From Datura wrightii (taxonomy: Eukaryota; Streptophyta; Magnoliopsida; Solanales; Solanaceae): a stretch of DNA of 64,000 nt. The position numbers were made by a program, and so were the translations under genes. This document shows, piece by piece, positions 44,652 through 56,669 of this stretch. The notes beneath the pieces were generated by a model. It did not search any database and was not told the origin of the DNA. It worked only from the letters and a program-made list of their open reading frames with translations. The DNA lies in contig JASDFA010000008.1 of the NCBI GenBank assembly GCA_035772735.1, forward strand, positions 5,748,501 through 5,812,500, in the 5' to 3' direction. Each line of letters starts with the position of its first letter. Within the stretch, counting starts at the first letter, position 1.

Positions 44652-45205
44652 TTTAATACCTCAAAAATTCTAAGATCAGACCCAAGAGTTGAAACGGGCA
44701 AAACAGAGTTTTCTAAATCAGGTCACAGGACAAGTCATCCAATGACCTATATGGTGCAGCACGAGTCGATGAGTTAGTCATGGGAAGGTGTTTGTACTGG
44801 GTTAAAATTTTGAGTTTTGATATGACCACAGGTGTGACCACAAGTCGTGGTCAGCACCACAATTCATTGTGTGGGTCGTGGTCAAGAGTGATTGAAGGTG
44901 GAGGGAGTTTGGACAGTGTTGATGATGAATTAGTCACCACGAGTCGTAGGCTACACCACGAGTCATGGTGTCCCTCGTTGTGACCCTCAAAAGGCAGGAT
45001 TCGAGTGTAGGCAACAGCTTGAAACCACGAGTCGTGGTCTAGGGCACGAGTCATCCAGTCCCTCATTGGGACCGGCAGTGTGCAATTTCCTATGAATTTA
45101 TTAAGGGCTTTTCCATAATTTTTAAGTTCCTAAGGCCTATACTACATCATTTTAAGTTCATAATAATATGTTTTAAGAGGGGTAAGTTCATTCTAAGCCT
45201 ATTCT
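44652..45205 (+). repeat. 3' LTR of chromovirus F, first part
   Basis: The first 554 bp of the LTR; the starting TG has become TT. It contains the 15 bp palindrome ACCACGAGTCGTGGT (45024-45038). It is cut at 45205 by the LTR of G; the remainder should lie beyond G, H and C, outside the window. The last five bases, ATTCT, are the probable target of G. Confidence 0.85.
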
Positions 45206-47411
45206 TGTAATACCCTGAAAACCCTAAGATCATACTCGGGAGTTAAACGGAGAAAAATAGGATTTTCTGCACCAGGTCACAGGACAAGTCGTCCAATGAC
45301 CCGTTAGGTGCTCCATGAGTTGTTAAGTGACCTGTGGGGAGGAGTTTTGGACATGGTTAATATTTTGGGTTTTGAGAGACCACGGGTGTGACCACGAGTC
45401 ATGGTCAGCACCACGATTCATCCAGTGGTCCGTGGTCAAGAGTTGGCTGAAGATTTAATATTTTGGCAGTGTGGGTAATGATTTGGTCACCATGAGTCAT
45501 TGGGTACACCACTAGTCATGGTGACCTTCAGAAGGAAGAGTTCCAGTGCAAGCAACGAGAGCAGACCACGAGTCATGGTGATTGGGCACAAGTCGTCCAG
45601 ACCTTTGTTAGGACTAGCAGTGTGTTTTTCCCTACGAATTTATTAAGGGCTTTTCCGTAATTCCTAAGTTTCTAAGGCCTAAACTACGTCGTTTTAAGCT
45701 CATAATAGAGTTTTTTAAGAGGGGTAAGTTCATTCTAGGCCTATTCACTTCCATGCACGCAAATCTAGAAGTTTCTAAGGGTGATCAAGCCTAAATTCCT
45801 CAAGTTCTTCCCCAAATTCTCATTGGGCAATTAAGGAAGTTGTGAAATCAGATTTCTACAGGTATGTAAGGCTATGAATGGGTGTATTCATCAACATCCA
45901 TGTCCAATCCCTCTTCAATTTACAAAACTCTAGTTGATGAACCTATGGGGTTTTAACCCAACATGTGAATTATCGAAGTTTCAATCATGGGTATGATCTA
46001 AGAATATTTCTAATGTTGAATTATGATTCATGGGAATATTTCACAATGTTTTCAATTATAAATTATGTTTTCATGTTTTATCAGTTATGATGCCCATCCA
46101 TGAAAGTTCATGAAAGTTGAGATCTATGAAATATGTATGCAAGCATGATGAGATGTTTATGAAGAAAGTATGATTTCAAATTACCCATGTCTATGTTCAT
46201 GTTTTCGAATGGTCAAGTCTATTTCAAGCATGTTTAAGTATTCGGAGAGTCCATATTATCAAGTATGATTCATGATTTTTCTAAATTTCATGTTATTATC
46301 TTACCATATGGATTTTGGAGTCTAGACTCCCACTATTGTTAACTTGTATTATGGTTTGAGCCCGAGGCTGCTCATGTTATGATTTCAGATTTATGTATGT
46401 ATGTTATGAGTCATCTTCTTCACTGGACGATGGTTCAGCTTCATTGAAAAATGATGGAGAGCATATGCCTGTTTTGGGAGCAGTGTCTAGCACCGAGTAG
46501 GGTAAGGGTCAGTCAACCCTATGCCTCAGAACTATGCGCCAATGGAGGTATGTTCTAATTATTTGGGACCACCCTTGTGAGCTTCCCCAGCCCCCAAGGG
46601 GCCTCTAGCTTGATATCGATATCATGGGAGCGTCCTTAGCCATGGCAAAGCTTTTGACGACCCTACCCACTTGAGTGTGATAGTCGAGACCACATAAGAT
46701 CTATCGTGATTATGTTGGTTATATGAAAAGTCTCCCATTATTCCTCATGATTTCAGTTAAGCATGTTCATCAAGCATGATATTTTTTTCAGCAGGTTTGA
46801 CCCAATGTTCAATTTTACTTATGATTAATGGTCATTCAATTCAGTTACGCTCAGATCATGATTTCAAAAAATAGCATGCAAGCCCAACTCTCAGAATCTT
46901 ATCTTGATTATGTTTTCTTATATGCATGGTTTATGATTTTGCTTATCGGTTTTACTTACCTTACATACTCGGTACATTCCACATAATGACCGGATACTCT
47001 ATGTTGTATTGTTTCATGATACTAGCTCGGATATTCTGGCTCAATCCCTTCATTAGCCAGACCTGTAGCTTTAGTACTTATCAGCCAGGGTTAGTGAGTC
47101 CTCATCATTCGAGGGCCCTTCCCTTCAGATGTATCTAGTACCCTTAGTTTCAGACTTTAATGAGTTAGTTGGGGTTTTGTCCTATCACTCGTCAGTAGTA
47201 GAGGCTTTTCAAACCTAGCATGTAATCAACTTCATTCTTGAGTTATGTATTCTGAGGTTATAACATTATCAGACTTTTCCTAAGTTAATTATGTTGATCT
47301 TCCACTTTATTATGATTGAGTTAGATGTCATGTTCATGACATGGGTCGACTTGGAGCCTCTCGGGGTTCTTTGTCCCGTTTCTCAATCCGGGCCTATCTT
47401 TGGGTCATAAA
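45206..47411 (+). repeat. 5' LTR of chromovirus G
   Basis: About 2.2 kb, from TGTAATACCC to GGGTCATAA, alignable by eye over its whole length with the F LTR. It keeps the CCACGAGTCATGG-type palindromic words in the first 400 bp. No gene is visible. Confidence 0.88.
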
Positions 47412-47416
47412 AAACT

Positions 47417-47428
47417 TGGTATCAGAGT
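47417..47428 (+). other. Primer binding site, initiator tRNA-Met, chromovirus G
   Basis: TGGTATCAGAGT directly follows the LTR, matching the common TGGTATCAGAGC primer site of plant chromoviruses except for the last base. Confidence 0.85.
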
Positions 47429-47623
47429 ATTAGGTTTTGAGGTGTCTTAGGGTGTCTGAAAGCCATATTAAGTAGAGTCTTTTTCATGGGTGTGAAGTGC
47501 GTCACACATATGATGAAGAGGCTACGAGACGTTTTAGGAAATGTTCCTTTCTTTCATGATCTATGTCGTGCGATTAAATGTCTCTCTAATCTTCTAACTC
47601 GTGCTATACATGTTTACAAAATC

Positions 47624-48721
47624 ATGCCTCCTCATCGAGTTAATGGAAGAAGAAACTGTAATGGAGATGGCCACAAGAATGGCAATGGGGATGGGCACAG
47701 TAGGCCCTACCAGCCCATGAGGATCATGTACCCGAGCAAGTTGTGCATGCAAAGTTCAAGGCAGCCATTCAGATGCTAGCTCAGGCCTTGACCACTCAGG
47801 TCAATCAACAGACGGTAACGCATGTCCCTCAGAACGGGAATGCAGCGGCAGCAAGAGTCAGAGATTTTCTAATGATAAACCCTACAGAGTTTCTTGGGCC
47901 AAAGGTGGACGAGGATCCACATGAGTTTATTGATAAGGTTCTAAAGATAACCCAGATCATGGGGGTGACCAGAGAGGAGTGCTCTGATCTAGCCTCGTAT
48001 CAGTTGAAAGGGGTTGTGCACATCTAGTTCAAGCAATAAAAGGATAGTACGACAGCTGGAGCAGGTCCTATTGGTTAGGATGAGTTTCATGCCGCATTTC
48101 TAAATAGGTTCTTCCCTCATGAGATGAGAGAGATCAAAGAACTCGAGTTTGTGAACCTAAAGCAAGGGAAGACGAAAGTTCAGGAGTATGCTTTGGAGTT
48201 GACTCGCCTGTCCAAGTATGCACCTGAGATGTTGTTAGATCTGAGAGCTCGAGTGAGTCGATTCATGCATGCTATAGTAGACTACTTGTTCAGGGGTTAC
48301 CGGACCGTGATGCTTCCTCAGGACATTGACTTTTCTCGAATAGTCATGTACCCCCAACAGATGGAGGTAGAGCAGATGAGTGAGTGGGAGAGAGGCCAAG
48401 AGGGCCATCACTAATAGCTTCGGATTCTCCCAGGGGAGACCTAGCGAGCACCGTCAGTATTCCCACCAGAGATCTTCAGCCCCAGCGCCTTTCGCTACGA
48501 GTGTGCCATTTAGATCTAGGCATGATCAGAGGGGACGAGCATCAGGCTCTAGAGGTCAGGGTTGCAAACCGGTAGATACCGGCACTCCAGAGTGTAGCAT
48601 ATGTGGCCGAAGACATGTGGTTCAGTGTTTAGTAGGTTCAGGTACTTGTTTCAGGTGTGAAAAGCCCAAAAATATGCTTAGGGATTGCCCAGCAGCCAGA
48701 AAGGGTCATGACAGGGGTTGA
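47624..48721 (+). pseudogene. gag of chromovirus G, broken
   Basis: The ATG at 47624 opens MPPHRVNGRRNCNGDG. After a frameshift near 47740 the capsid follows: ARVRDFLMINPTEFLG, DEDPHEFIDKVLKITQ, LNRFFPHEMREIKELEFVNL and VQEYALELTRLSKYAPE. A second shift near 48390 leads to the basic linker and zinc sites CSICGRRHVVQC and CFRCEKPKNMLRDC, in which asparagine replaces the knuckle histidine. It is collinear with F gag and closely similar. The leader 47429-47623 has no gene. Confidence 0.86.
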
Positions 48722-48829
48722 GGCCCAGCCTCCAGTTCAACAGCTCCACCAGCATGCCCAGCCCAGCAGGAGGCATCGACTAGTGTGCATTGTGGTCAGC
48801 GTCAAAACAGATTATATGCCTTAGCATCT

Positions 48830-49206
48830 CGTCACAAGCAGGAGGTCTCCCCAGATGTAGTCACTGGTATGTTATGAATATTCCGCCTTGATGTATATAC
48901 ATTGTTCGATCCAGGGGATACTTTATCTTTTATGATGCGCTATGTTGCTAGTTTGTTTTGGAGTCAGTCTCAAAATCTTATCAGAACCTTTCTCAGTCTC
49001 TACTCCAGTCGATCATTTAGTTATAGCTACACGGGTATATAGAAATTTCCCTATCACAATACATCAAAAAATCACCTCAACGGATTTAGTAGAGTTAGCC
49101 ATGACCGATTTTGATGTTATATTCGACATGGATTGGCTACATGCATGTTATGCCTCAGTCAATTGTAGAACTCGTGCAGTAGAGTTTAGATTTCTGGGTG
49201 AACCAG
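48830..49206 (+). pseudogene. Protease of chromovirus G, truncated by H
   Basis: LFDPGDTLSF keeps the active-site DPG (about 48910). MTDFDVIFDMDWLHACYASVNCRT then runs into LGEPVS, where the LTR of H begins at 49207. Frameshifts occur near 48960. All downstream polymerase of G would lie beyond H and C. The probable H target is ACCAG (49202-49206). Confidence 0.8.
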
Positions 49207-52200
49207 TGTCATGACCCGAACATACACCCGAATTGTACACATGGGACAAGGGACCCCGAGGGACCCCAAGTCGACCCATGGCACATCCATACATCTAATA
49301 TCATTTAACAAAGCAAAATACTGAGCATAAACTAAGCGGAACCATAACTATAGCGTAACAACCGAAAGTAATAGGCATATACATAAGCTGAGTTCTACAT
49401 CCTGCCTAAAAGCCTTTACTACATAAGATGGGTTGATGGGACAACATCCCCAACTAACCCGACCAATACTAAAACATAAATAACATGAAAGTCTGTCAAA
49501 TGTCCCTCGAAACATGAGGACTCACCAATAAGTTGAGAGCGAGTGCTAAGATGAACTAATAATGAGGATGAGCCTGAGATTCGGACCCTGTTACATAAAA
49601 TGATACAGCAAAGAAAGTATGCAGTCAGCACGTGGAATGTACCGAGTATGCAAGGTAAGTAAGACGGACATTTAAAAGTAAAAATAAACTCATAAGTAAA
49701 TGTAGGAGGAGGACATCATGCTTGTATTATAAACTTCATAAGAAAACATAAGGCTCAAGGCTTTTAAGTCATTAATAAAGCGTTCGTAATCATAATCGTA
49801 AGTAAACTTTATGAAAACATAACTTGAGCCAATAACATAAACATAACAATGCATAAGACATGCGGAATAATGGGAGGACTCATCATAACCGACACCATCA
49901 TGGTAGAACCTTTCATGATTCCCCAACTATCTCACTCAATTGGGCAGAGCCGACCCTGGTGTCATGCCCCGCCTTGGGAGGCATGACTGGCACCTAGTGC
50001 CCTACTGTGACCTGGACTAGCTGAGCCTAAGTACTTCTGGTGCTAGGCTGGCTCTAACCCTGGATTCAAGAAAACGATGGGCTATATAACTGCTGTAAAT
50101 ACAGCCTCCAGCCAACTAAGTCTATAGCCACCTGTAAGAAAACAACAGCTACCCAAAACAACTGAATCAATAGGGAACCTATACGGGCCGACAAGGCCAC
50201 CATGCTGTTAAGTTACTTTTGAATCAAGAAAACAAGTGCTAAACTAGTACGTGACTGGAAAAGTCACCACTACCAACTGAATGAGGCCCCACACGGCCAT
50301 CATAAACAAACTATAACATACACACGGCCTCACACGATCGGTACAGCTAACCACAGGGGATATACAATCTGCAAGCCTCTAAGAACACTGATAAGATGGT
50401 CGGGACAGGGCCTCGGCCTACCCATACTGTACAATAAAGAAAAAGGAGTAAACCTCTAGCTGTCTAGCTCTGGATGACTGGAGCTGATGACTCTGTGTGC
50501 TGGCTAGAATCACGAGGGATCGGCTCCTCATCTATGAGTACCTGCAGGCAAGTAATACAGCACCCTAAACGGGCGTAAGTACGCTGGTACTGAGTATGTA
50601 AAGCAACAATTTGAAAAATAACTGAAGACAAGCAATATAACTGATAGAATTGAAATAGAAAGAAATAGACTGTAAATGACTGAAACTATGAGTTTAAGAC
50701 TGTCCTCAACTATGCTGAAAGGAGTAGGAGTCATACCTGGTAACGTGGCATTCTACTATCGATCTATTCATAACTAGCATAACATGGCATAATATAGCAT
50801 AACACAACATAACATAGAACACATAAACCTTACCTGGCCCCCATAAACCGGAAGGTACAACCAACACACAATCTATACCCCTACCCTGGTCATCCCATCT
50901 CCCATAGTAACTATAAGCACCCTGCCGGTCCCCTAGGTATGAACTTGGGCCCGCTGAGCCCCTGACTATAACTGTACCTTAGTCTGGAGGCCTCCTGAAT
51001 CAACACCCCGGGCGTACCCCCTCGACGGGGGTGTATAAAAGCTGACCAAGGAAAAATATGGGGAAACTGGCATCCCATCTTCGTCCCCTAGGGGACGGTA
51101 TGCCACTCCATAGAGTGACATATCCTCGCCCTCTGGCGGACGAGTCGATACAGCTATTAACCCTGGGGCGGTCATGGATGCTAGGTAATCCAACCCAAAA
51201 TAATACAGTCAAATCTCGACTAATAATACTAACTGCATACGATACATGCTGAAGCTAATGATAGTAATGTGTATATATAATACATGCTGAAACTGATAAT
51301 GGTATATATGTAATTTCTTTCATACTATGCTGAATCTGATACTGAAACAAGATATAATATTTCTACTGAGAATCATGCTTTATAACTAAGTTTCATGGTA
51401 AACATGATTTACTATTTCTAACATGCTTTCTAAAATTTGTATTAAGCTGCTATTCTATTTCTGAAATACTTTACAGGAACTTGTATTGCTTTACTAAGTT
51501 TCGGCTGAACACGATAATATCCTGACGTACTTTACTAGATTACATACTGGGCATGCTGTCCTATTTCTGAAACTTTCTACTAGAATTTACATCGCGCTAG
51601 TAAGTTTCACGTTACACATGACATGATGTTTCTAACATCATACTAAAATTTATACTAAACATAATATGCGGCTTCGGAAAAATTCTACTGGCACTTGAAC
51701 TATTTTACTATACCGAAACTACTAGCTTGCCAAAGAAATTGGCTTTACATACCTTGTCCGTTAACTTTCTGAGTATCTGGCGTAACTCGGCTAATTTTCA
51801 GCTATTTCTTCCAACTTTATATTCATAGCAATTAGAACTAAATTCATCAATATTCTAGAAGAAAATACTACTTTGAGTATATATATATCCCAAACTTTGA
51901 CTTATCGTAAAACAATCGAAAACTCGTTATTTCTGGGAAGTCCAGAAGGGAGAAATACTCACTTTAGGGCTAGGAGTATATTGACACTAATTTGGAGCAA
52001 TTCCACTTACCTTAGCTCGGTGGGATGATGATTCGCCGACTAAATTTCACGAAACTAACTCCGCAGGAATGCTCCCGGTAGGTTAATACTTCACTACCCA
52101 AGATTAATTCGAGTTTGGACCGCGTTTAATAGCATAAACGGACGAAATTTTGAAAGAATTCTTTGTACCCTCTATTTTCTGGTTTTTTTCTAGAAAATTA

Positions 52201-52231
52201 TGATAATTATCCTAAAAAAATGAAGTAGGGG

Positions 52232-52239
52232 ATTATATA
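52232..52239 (-). promoter_or_regulatory. TATA box in LTR of element H
   Basis: TATATAAT on the minus strand, 22 bp downstream of the GC-rich repeat block. Likely core promoter. Confidence 0.6.
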
Positions 52240-52260
52240 GTTGAGGCTGAACCTCACCTA

Positions 52261-52319
52261 CGTGGCACGTTGGCCATCGTGGAGGTAAGCCCTCCGTGAC
52301 ACGTTGGCCATCGCGGAGG
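52261..52319. repeat. Direct and inverted repeats in U3 of element H
   Basis: Two 25 bp units (52261-52285 and 52295-52319) contain CGTGRCACGTTGGCCATCG and end in GGAGG; CCTCC between them can pair with GGAGG. The words GTGACACG, CCATCGCGGAG and CTCCGTGAC are the same as in the LTR palindromes of copies A, B and C, although H belongs to another lineage. Confidence 0.75.
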
Positions 52320-52467
52320 GGGTCTGCCCAGCCTCCTCTTGTGATGGTTCGATGTGGCACTTGTCCGGCTTTCCCCCGGGCCTTTTTCTAGCATGTATGG
52401 CATTCTAAAACTCTTAACCAATACCCGAATAGGCCATATAAATTTCAAGAATTTATGGGGTGTAACA

Positions 52468-52660
52468 TCGTCCCCCCCCCCTTAAGAACATTTGTCCTCG
52501 AATGTAAACTTCTACTTGCAAGAATTTCAACTTACTTGACTTATTCTAGAAAAATTTTGGCAGAGTTTCCCCTGTAATATGGACTATCTCAAAAATCCTG
52601 AAACTCAGAAAAGTCCAATACAAGTACTTCACATAATGCTATAACATTCATTTGATTAAA
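52468..52660 (-). other. Polypurine tract and 3' untranslated stretch of element H
   Basis: AAGGGGGGGGGGACGA (minus strand, 52468-52483) abuts the LTR. The conserved ACATTCGAGGACAAATGTTC follows further on. No gene. Confidence 0.7.
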
Positions 52661-54280
52661 CTGAAGTCAACATCTCACTTTTGCACGTGAATATAAAGCA
52701 ACAGTAATAACATACCTCTGGCTGACTAAGTCTGAAATAACTGAGGATATCTGGTTTTCATATCTTTTTCTGCCTCCTAAGTCATTTCCTCCTCGGTTCC
52801 TATTACGCCATAACACCTTGACAGAAGCAACATCTTTAGTTCTCAACCTGCGAATCTGCTTGTCTAGTAATAACAACATACCTCTGGCTGACTAAATCTG
52901 AAATAACTGAGGATATCTGGATTTCATATCTTTTTCTGCCTCCCAAGTCATTTCCTCCTCGTTTCCTATTACGCCATAACACCTTGACAGAAGCAACATC
53001 TTTAGTTCTCAACCTGCGAATCTGCCTGTCCAGTATCGCTACTTGAACCTCTTAATAAGCCAGCTCCTCCATAACCTGGACATCCTGAACTGGGACAACT
53101 CTGGAGGGGTCTCCTATATACTTCCTCAGCATGGACACGTGGAAAACTGGATGGACAGACTCTAATTCTAGAGGCAAATTCAACTCGTATGCCACTTGGC
53201 CTATTCTCGGCGGATCTAAAAAGGCCCAACAAATCTCGGGCTGAGCTTACCTTTCTTGCCGAATCTCATCACCCCTTTCATTGGAGAAACTTTCAAAAAC
53301 ACCCAGTCATTCACATTAAATTCCAGGCTTCTGCGCCGCACATCAGTATACGATTTCTGGCGGCTCTGAGCAGTCAATAGGCGTTCTCTGATAAGCTTTA
53401 CCTTTTCTTCTGACTGTTGAATAATATCCGGCCCAATCAGCACTGACTCTCCTACTTCAAACCAGCCAACCGGCGATCTACATTTTCGCCCATACAAAGC
53501 CTCATAGGGCGTCATCTGGATAGCTGAGTGGTAACTATTGTTATAAGAAAACTCAGTAAGTGGTAAGTGCTCATCCCAGCTACCTCCAAAGTCTAACACA
53601 CACGCTCGCAGCATATCCTCGAGTGTCTGAATAATGTGTTCTGCCTGCCCATCTGTCTGAGGGTGAAAAGTTGTGCTCAGGTTAATCTGTGTCCCCAGGC
53701 CTCTCTGCAATGATTACCAAAATTTAGCTGTGAATTGCGCCCCTCTTTCAGAGATGATGGATACTGGAACACTGTGCAGTATGACTATTTCTCTTATATA
53801 CAACTCAGCATAATCTTCGGCAGAGAAAGTATCCCTTACTGGTAGAAAATGGGATGATTTTGTCAGTCTGTCAACAATTACCCAAATCAAGTCATTTCTT
53901 TGCCTGGTGCGGGGTAATCCTGCTGAAAAATCCATATTTACTGCTTCCCACTTCTAAAGAGGCACAGCTATATCTTGAGTCAATCCACCTGGTTTGTTGT
54001 GTTCCGCTTTTACTTGCTGGCAATTAGGACACTGGGCTACGAATTCTGCTATTTCCCTCTTCATACCTAGCCACCAGTATATTTCCTTAATATCATGGTA
54101 CATTTTCATCGCGCCTGGGTGGAGAGAATAGCAGTCGTAATGTGCCTCACTCATAATCTGCTGGCGAAGCCCTGAAATATATAGAACACAAAGGCGGCCT
54201 TTACATCGCAACACTGCATCCTTAATTACTTGAAAATCCAGTGTTTTTCCTTGTTGAACTCTATTTTTAAGCTGAACCGG
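52661..54280 (-). pseudogene. Integrase and chromodomain of chromovirus H, broken
   Basis: From the N-terminus: ALHPGAMKMYHDIKEIYWW-type zinc finger with CPNCQQVKAEH (about 54040), then the core with MDFSAGLPRTRQRND (first aspartate). SIISERGAQFTAKFW has glutamate in place of the second aspartate. TTFHPQTDGQAEHIIQ keeps the catalytic glutamate, and ALYGRKCRSPVGWFEVGE follows (53216-53710, 164 residues open). The chromodomain segment (IRRLRTKDVASVKVLWRN) near 52810 is tandemly duplicated. Stops occur near 53712 and 53945. It would insert the cDNA. Confidence 0.87.
52711..53032 (-). repeat. 166 bp tandem duplication in the chromodomain of H
   Basis: 52711-52866 and 52877-53032 are nearly identical (starting CATACCTCTGGCTGACTAA, offset 166 bp). 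Both encode the chromodomain-like part with LRTKDVASVKVLWRN. The duplication shifts the frame and would separate the integrase from its C-terminus. Confidence 0.85.
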
Positions 54281-54860
54281 GTCAGAATCTTTATACTGTC
54301 ATTCCTTTACCTCCATAACTAATGACGACACTGCGGTGTTCTGAATTACCGCTCTGTTGTCCTCTGTTTCTACTACACGAATGGCTAAACTGGCTAAATG
54401 GTGTATTTCTCGGGCCAATTCCCGCTGCTCGGGCTGCAAGTACGCCAAACTCCCCATAGATTTACGGCTGAGGGCATCTGCTACTACATTGGCTCTGCCT
54501 GGGTGATATAGCATATTTACATCATAATCTTTCAACAATTCCTACCAGCGATGCTACTGTAAGTTCAACTCTCTCTGGGTGAAAATATACTACAGGCTCT
54601 TATGGTTAGTGAAAATATCCACATGAACGCCATACAAGTAATGTCTCAATATGTTTAGGGCGTGGACCACTGCGGCTAGTTCCAGGTCATGGGTAGGATA
54701 ATTCTTTTTGTGTTTCCTCAGCTGTTTGGAAGCATAAGCAACCACTTTACCATGCTATATCAACATACATCCTAACCCAATACCCAAAGCGTCACAATAA
54801 ATTGCATAACCCTTTGTACCTTCTAGCAATGCTAACACTGGGGCGGAGGTCAACCTGTCT
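54281..54860 (-). pseudogene. RNase H of chromovirus H
   Basis: MLKDYDVNMLYHPGRANVVADALSRKS (54450-54538) and upstream segments around KHKKNYPTHDLELAAVVHAL (54660-54720) identify it. A stop before MLKDY (near 54540) and another around the HGKV site disrupt it. It lies between reverse transcriptase and integrase as in F. Confidence 0.82.
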
Positions 54861-55700
54861 TCAATTCCTGGAAACTCTGCTCACATGTCTCCGTCCATTG
54901 AAACTTTACTGCTTTTTGCGTCAGCTTAGTCAGAGGTGCCGCTATGGTGGAGAATCCTTCAACAAATCTTCTGTAGTACCCTGCTAATCCCAGAAAACTG
55001 CGGACATCGATCGAAGTGGTAGGTCTGGGCCATGTTTTTACTGCCTCTATTTTCTGCGTGTCCACCTGTATACCAGCATCCGACATGATGTGTCCCAAGA
55101 GAGCTACTGAATTTAGCAAAAATTCACATTTAGAGAACTTGGCATACAGCTGACGGTCCCTGAGAATCTAGAGCACTGTCCGCAAATGAGCCTGAGCGAG
55201 AATACACCAGGATATCGTCAATAAATACTATCACAAATAGGTCCAGGTATAGTCTGAAGATGTTGTTCATCAGGTCCATTAATACTGTTGGGGCATTCGT
55301 AAGCCCAAACGACATGACTAGGAATTCAAAATGGTTGTATCTAGTCCTGAAGGCAGTCTTTGGAATGTCCTTTTCACAAACTCAAACCTGATGGTATCCG
55401 GACCGTAAGTCAATCTTGGAGAAATATCTGTCCCCCTGTAACTGATCAAACAAATCATCTACTCTGGGAAGCAGATACGTTTTCTTGACTGTAACCTTAT
55501 TCAACTGTCGGTAGTCTATACACATGCGGAGTGAGCCGTCCTTCTTTCTCACAAATAGAACTGGCGCACCCCAACGTGAAGTACTCGGCCTGATAAAGCC
55601 CTTATCTAACAGATCTTTCAGCTGCTCCTTTAATTCTCTGAGTTCAGCAGGAGCCATACGATATGGAGGAATTGATATGGGTTGAGTTCCTGGTAATAAA
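54861..55700 (-). pseudogene. Reverse transcriptase of chromovirus H, catalytic motif intact
   Basis: Segments are MAPAELRELKEQLKDLLDKGF, CIDYRQLNKVTVKKTYLLPR, YFSKIDLRSGYHQV (first aspartate), VMSFGLTNAP and VIVFIDDILVYSRS with an intact FIDD, then LGLAGYYRRFVEGF. Two stops after GYHQV and a frameshift in the region after YSRS (near 55190) break it. It is better preserved than in F, which suggests H is younger. Confidence 0.87.
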
Positions 55701-56289
55701 TCAATTGCGAAATCTATTTCCCTTTCTGGGGGAATACTGGGTAACTCATCTGGAAATACATCTGGGAATCATTCACCACTGGAACATACTGGAGAGTCGG
55801 AGGCTCTACTCGAACATCCTGAACTCTAACAATGTGGTAAATGCACCCTTTAGCTATCAACTTTCTCTCCTGGAGATAGGAAATAAACCTACCTTTTGGC
55901 GTAATTGTACTGCCCTTCCACTCTCGTACTGCCTCCCCTGGAAAGTGGAATCGGACTGTCTTGGTCCAGCATTCTACATTTGCATAGCATGGAGCCAACC
56001 AATCCATACCCATAATGGCGTCGAAACCAACCATTTCTAATTCTACCAGATCTACTGTGGTTTAACAATCAGCAACATCTACTGTACACCCTCGATAGAC
56101 CCTTCTGGCTATGATGGAGTCACCGACGGGTATAGATACTGAAAAGGGTTGCTGAAGCAACTCTGGTGCAACACTAAACTTTTGAGCAACAAATGGGGTA
56201 ACGTAGGACAAAGTAGATCCTGGATCAATCAATACATAAGCAGGGTATGAGCAGATAGTCATCATACCTGTCACAACATTAGGTGACAC
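55701..56289 (-). pseudogene. Protease region of chromovirus H
   Basis: LIDPGSTLSYVTPFVAQKF carries an intact active site (about 56220). VGFDAIMGMDWLAPCYANVE and WKGSTITPKGRFISYLQERK follow. One stop (VADC*) near 56061 and a shift near 55765 interrupt it. Confidence 0.83.
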
Positions 56290-56669
56290 TTCTAAATCCT
56301 GCCTCCCTGGTAAATCATATGTGCGTCTTGGACCTGCACCTACACTAGAGGCCCCTGATCTGCCCCGGCCTCAGCCTGCTGAAACTGAGGGCCTGCGCCC
56401 TGCCGAGGATATTGAAGCTCGTGACCCTGCCCTATCCTGTCTATCCCGGTCATCCTGACCTCCGGCTGGAAAATATCTCATCAGATGACCCTCTTGGACA
56501 CAAATATAACATCCGGTGGAGCCGTACCTGCATGCTCTAGAATGGCGTCGACTATATATAGGGCAAAGTGGTAGGGTATACCTACTCTGCTCCACCCTCC
56601 TCTATAATGGTGAATCTGCGGTCTGCGAGCCTCCGCCAGTCTCTGACTGCCACCTGCGACTACTACCCT
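56290..56669 (-). pseudogene. gag C-terminus of chromovirus H, truncated by copy C
   Basis: The nucleocapsid part contains a knuckle CYICVQEGHLMRYF near 56500, in which the last cysteine is lost, preceded by a basic CRYGSTG stretch. The rest of gag, the primer site and the 5' LTR of H must lie beyond copy C, outside the window. The last five bases before copy C are TACCC. Confidence 0.8.

Larger units (their letters stand above)
49207..52467 (-). repeat. 3' LTR of chromovirus H
   Basis: 3261 bp, starting TGTCATGACC and ending GGGTGTAACA on the plus strand. It has a minus-strand TATA box at 52232-52239 and a pair of 25 bp direct repeats just upstream of it (52261-52319). The middle (49700-51960) is AT-rich with many CATAACATA words and holds no gene. 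A short open frame at 50966-51193 has no recognisable domain. Confidence 0.83.

Noticed and set aside
49207..52467. A further element nested inside the long H LTR
   Set aside because: 3.26 kb is long, but I found no second pair of TG...CA ends with duplication and no coding motif inside, so I keep it as one LTR.
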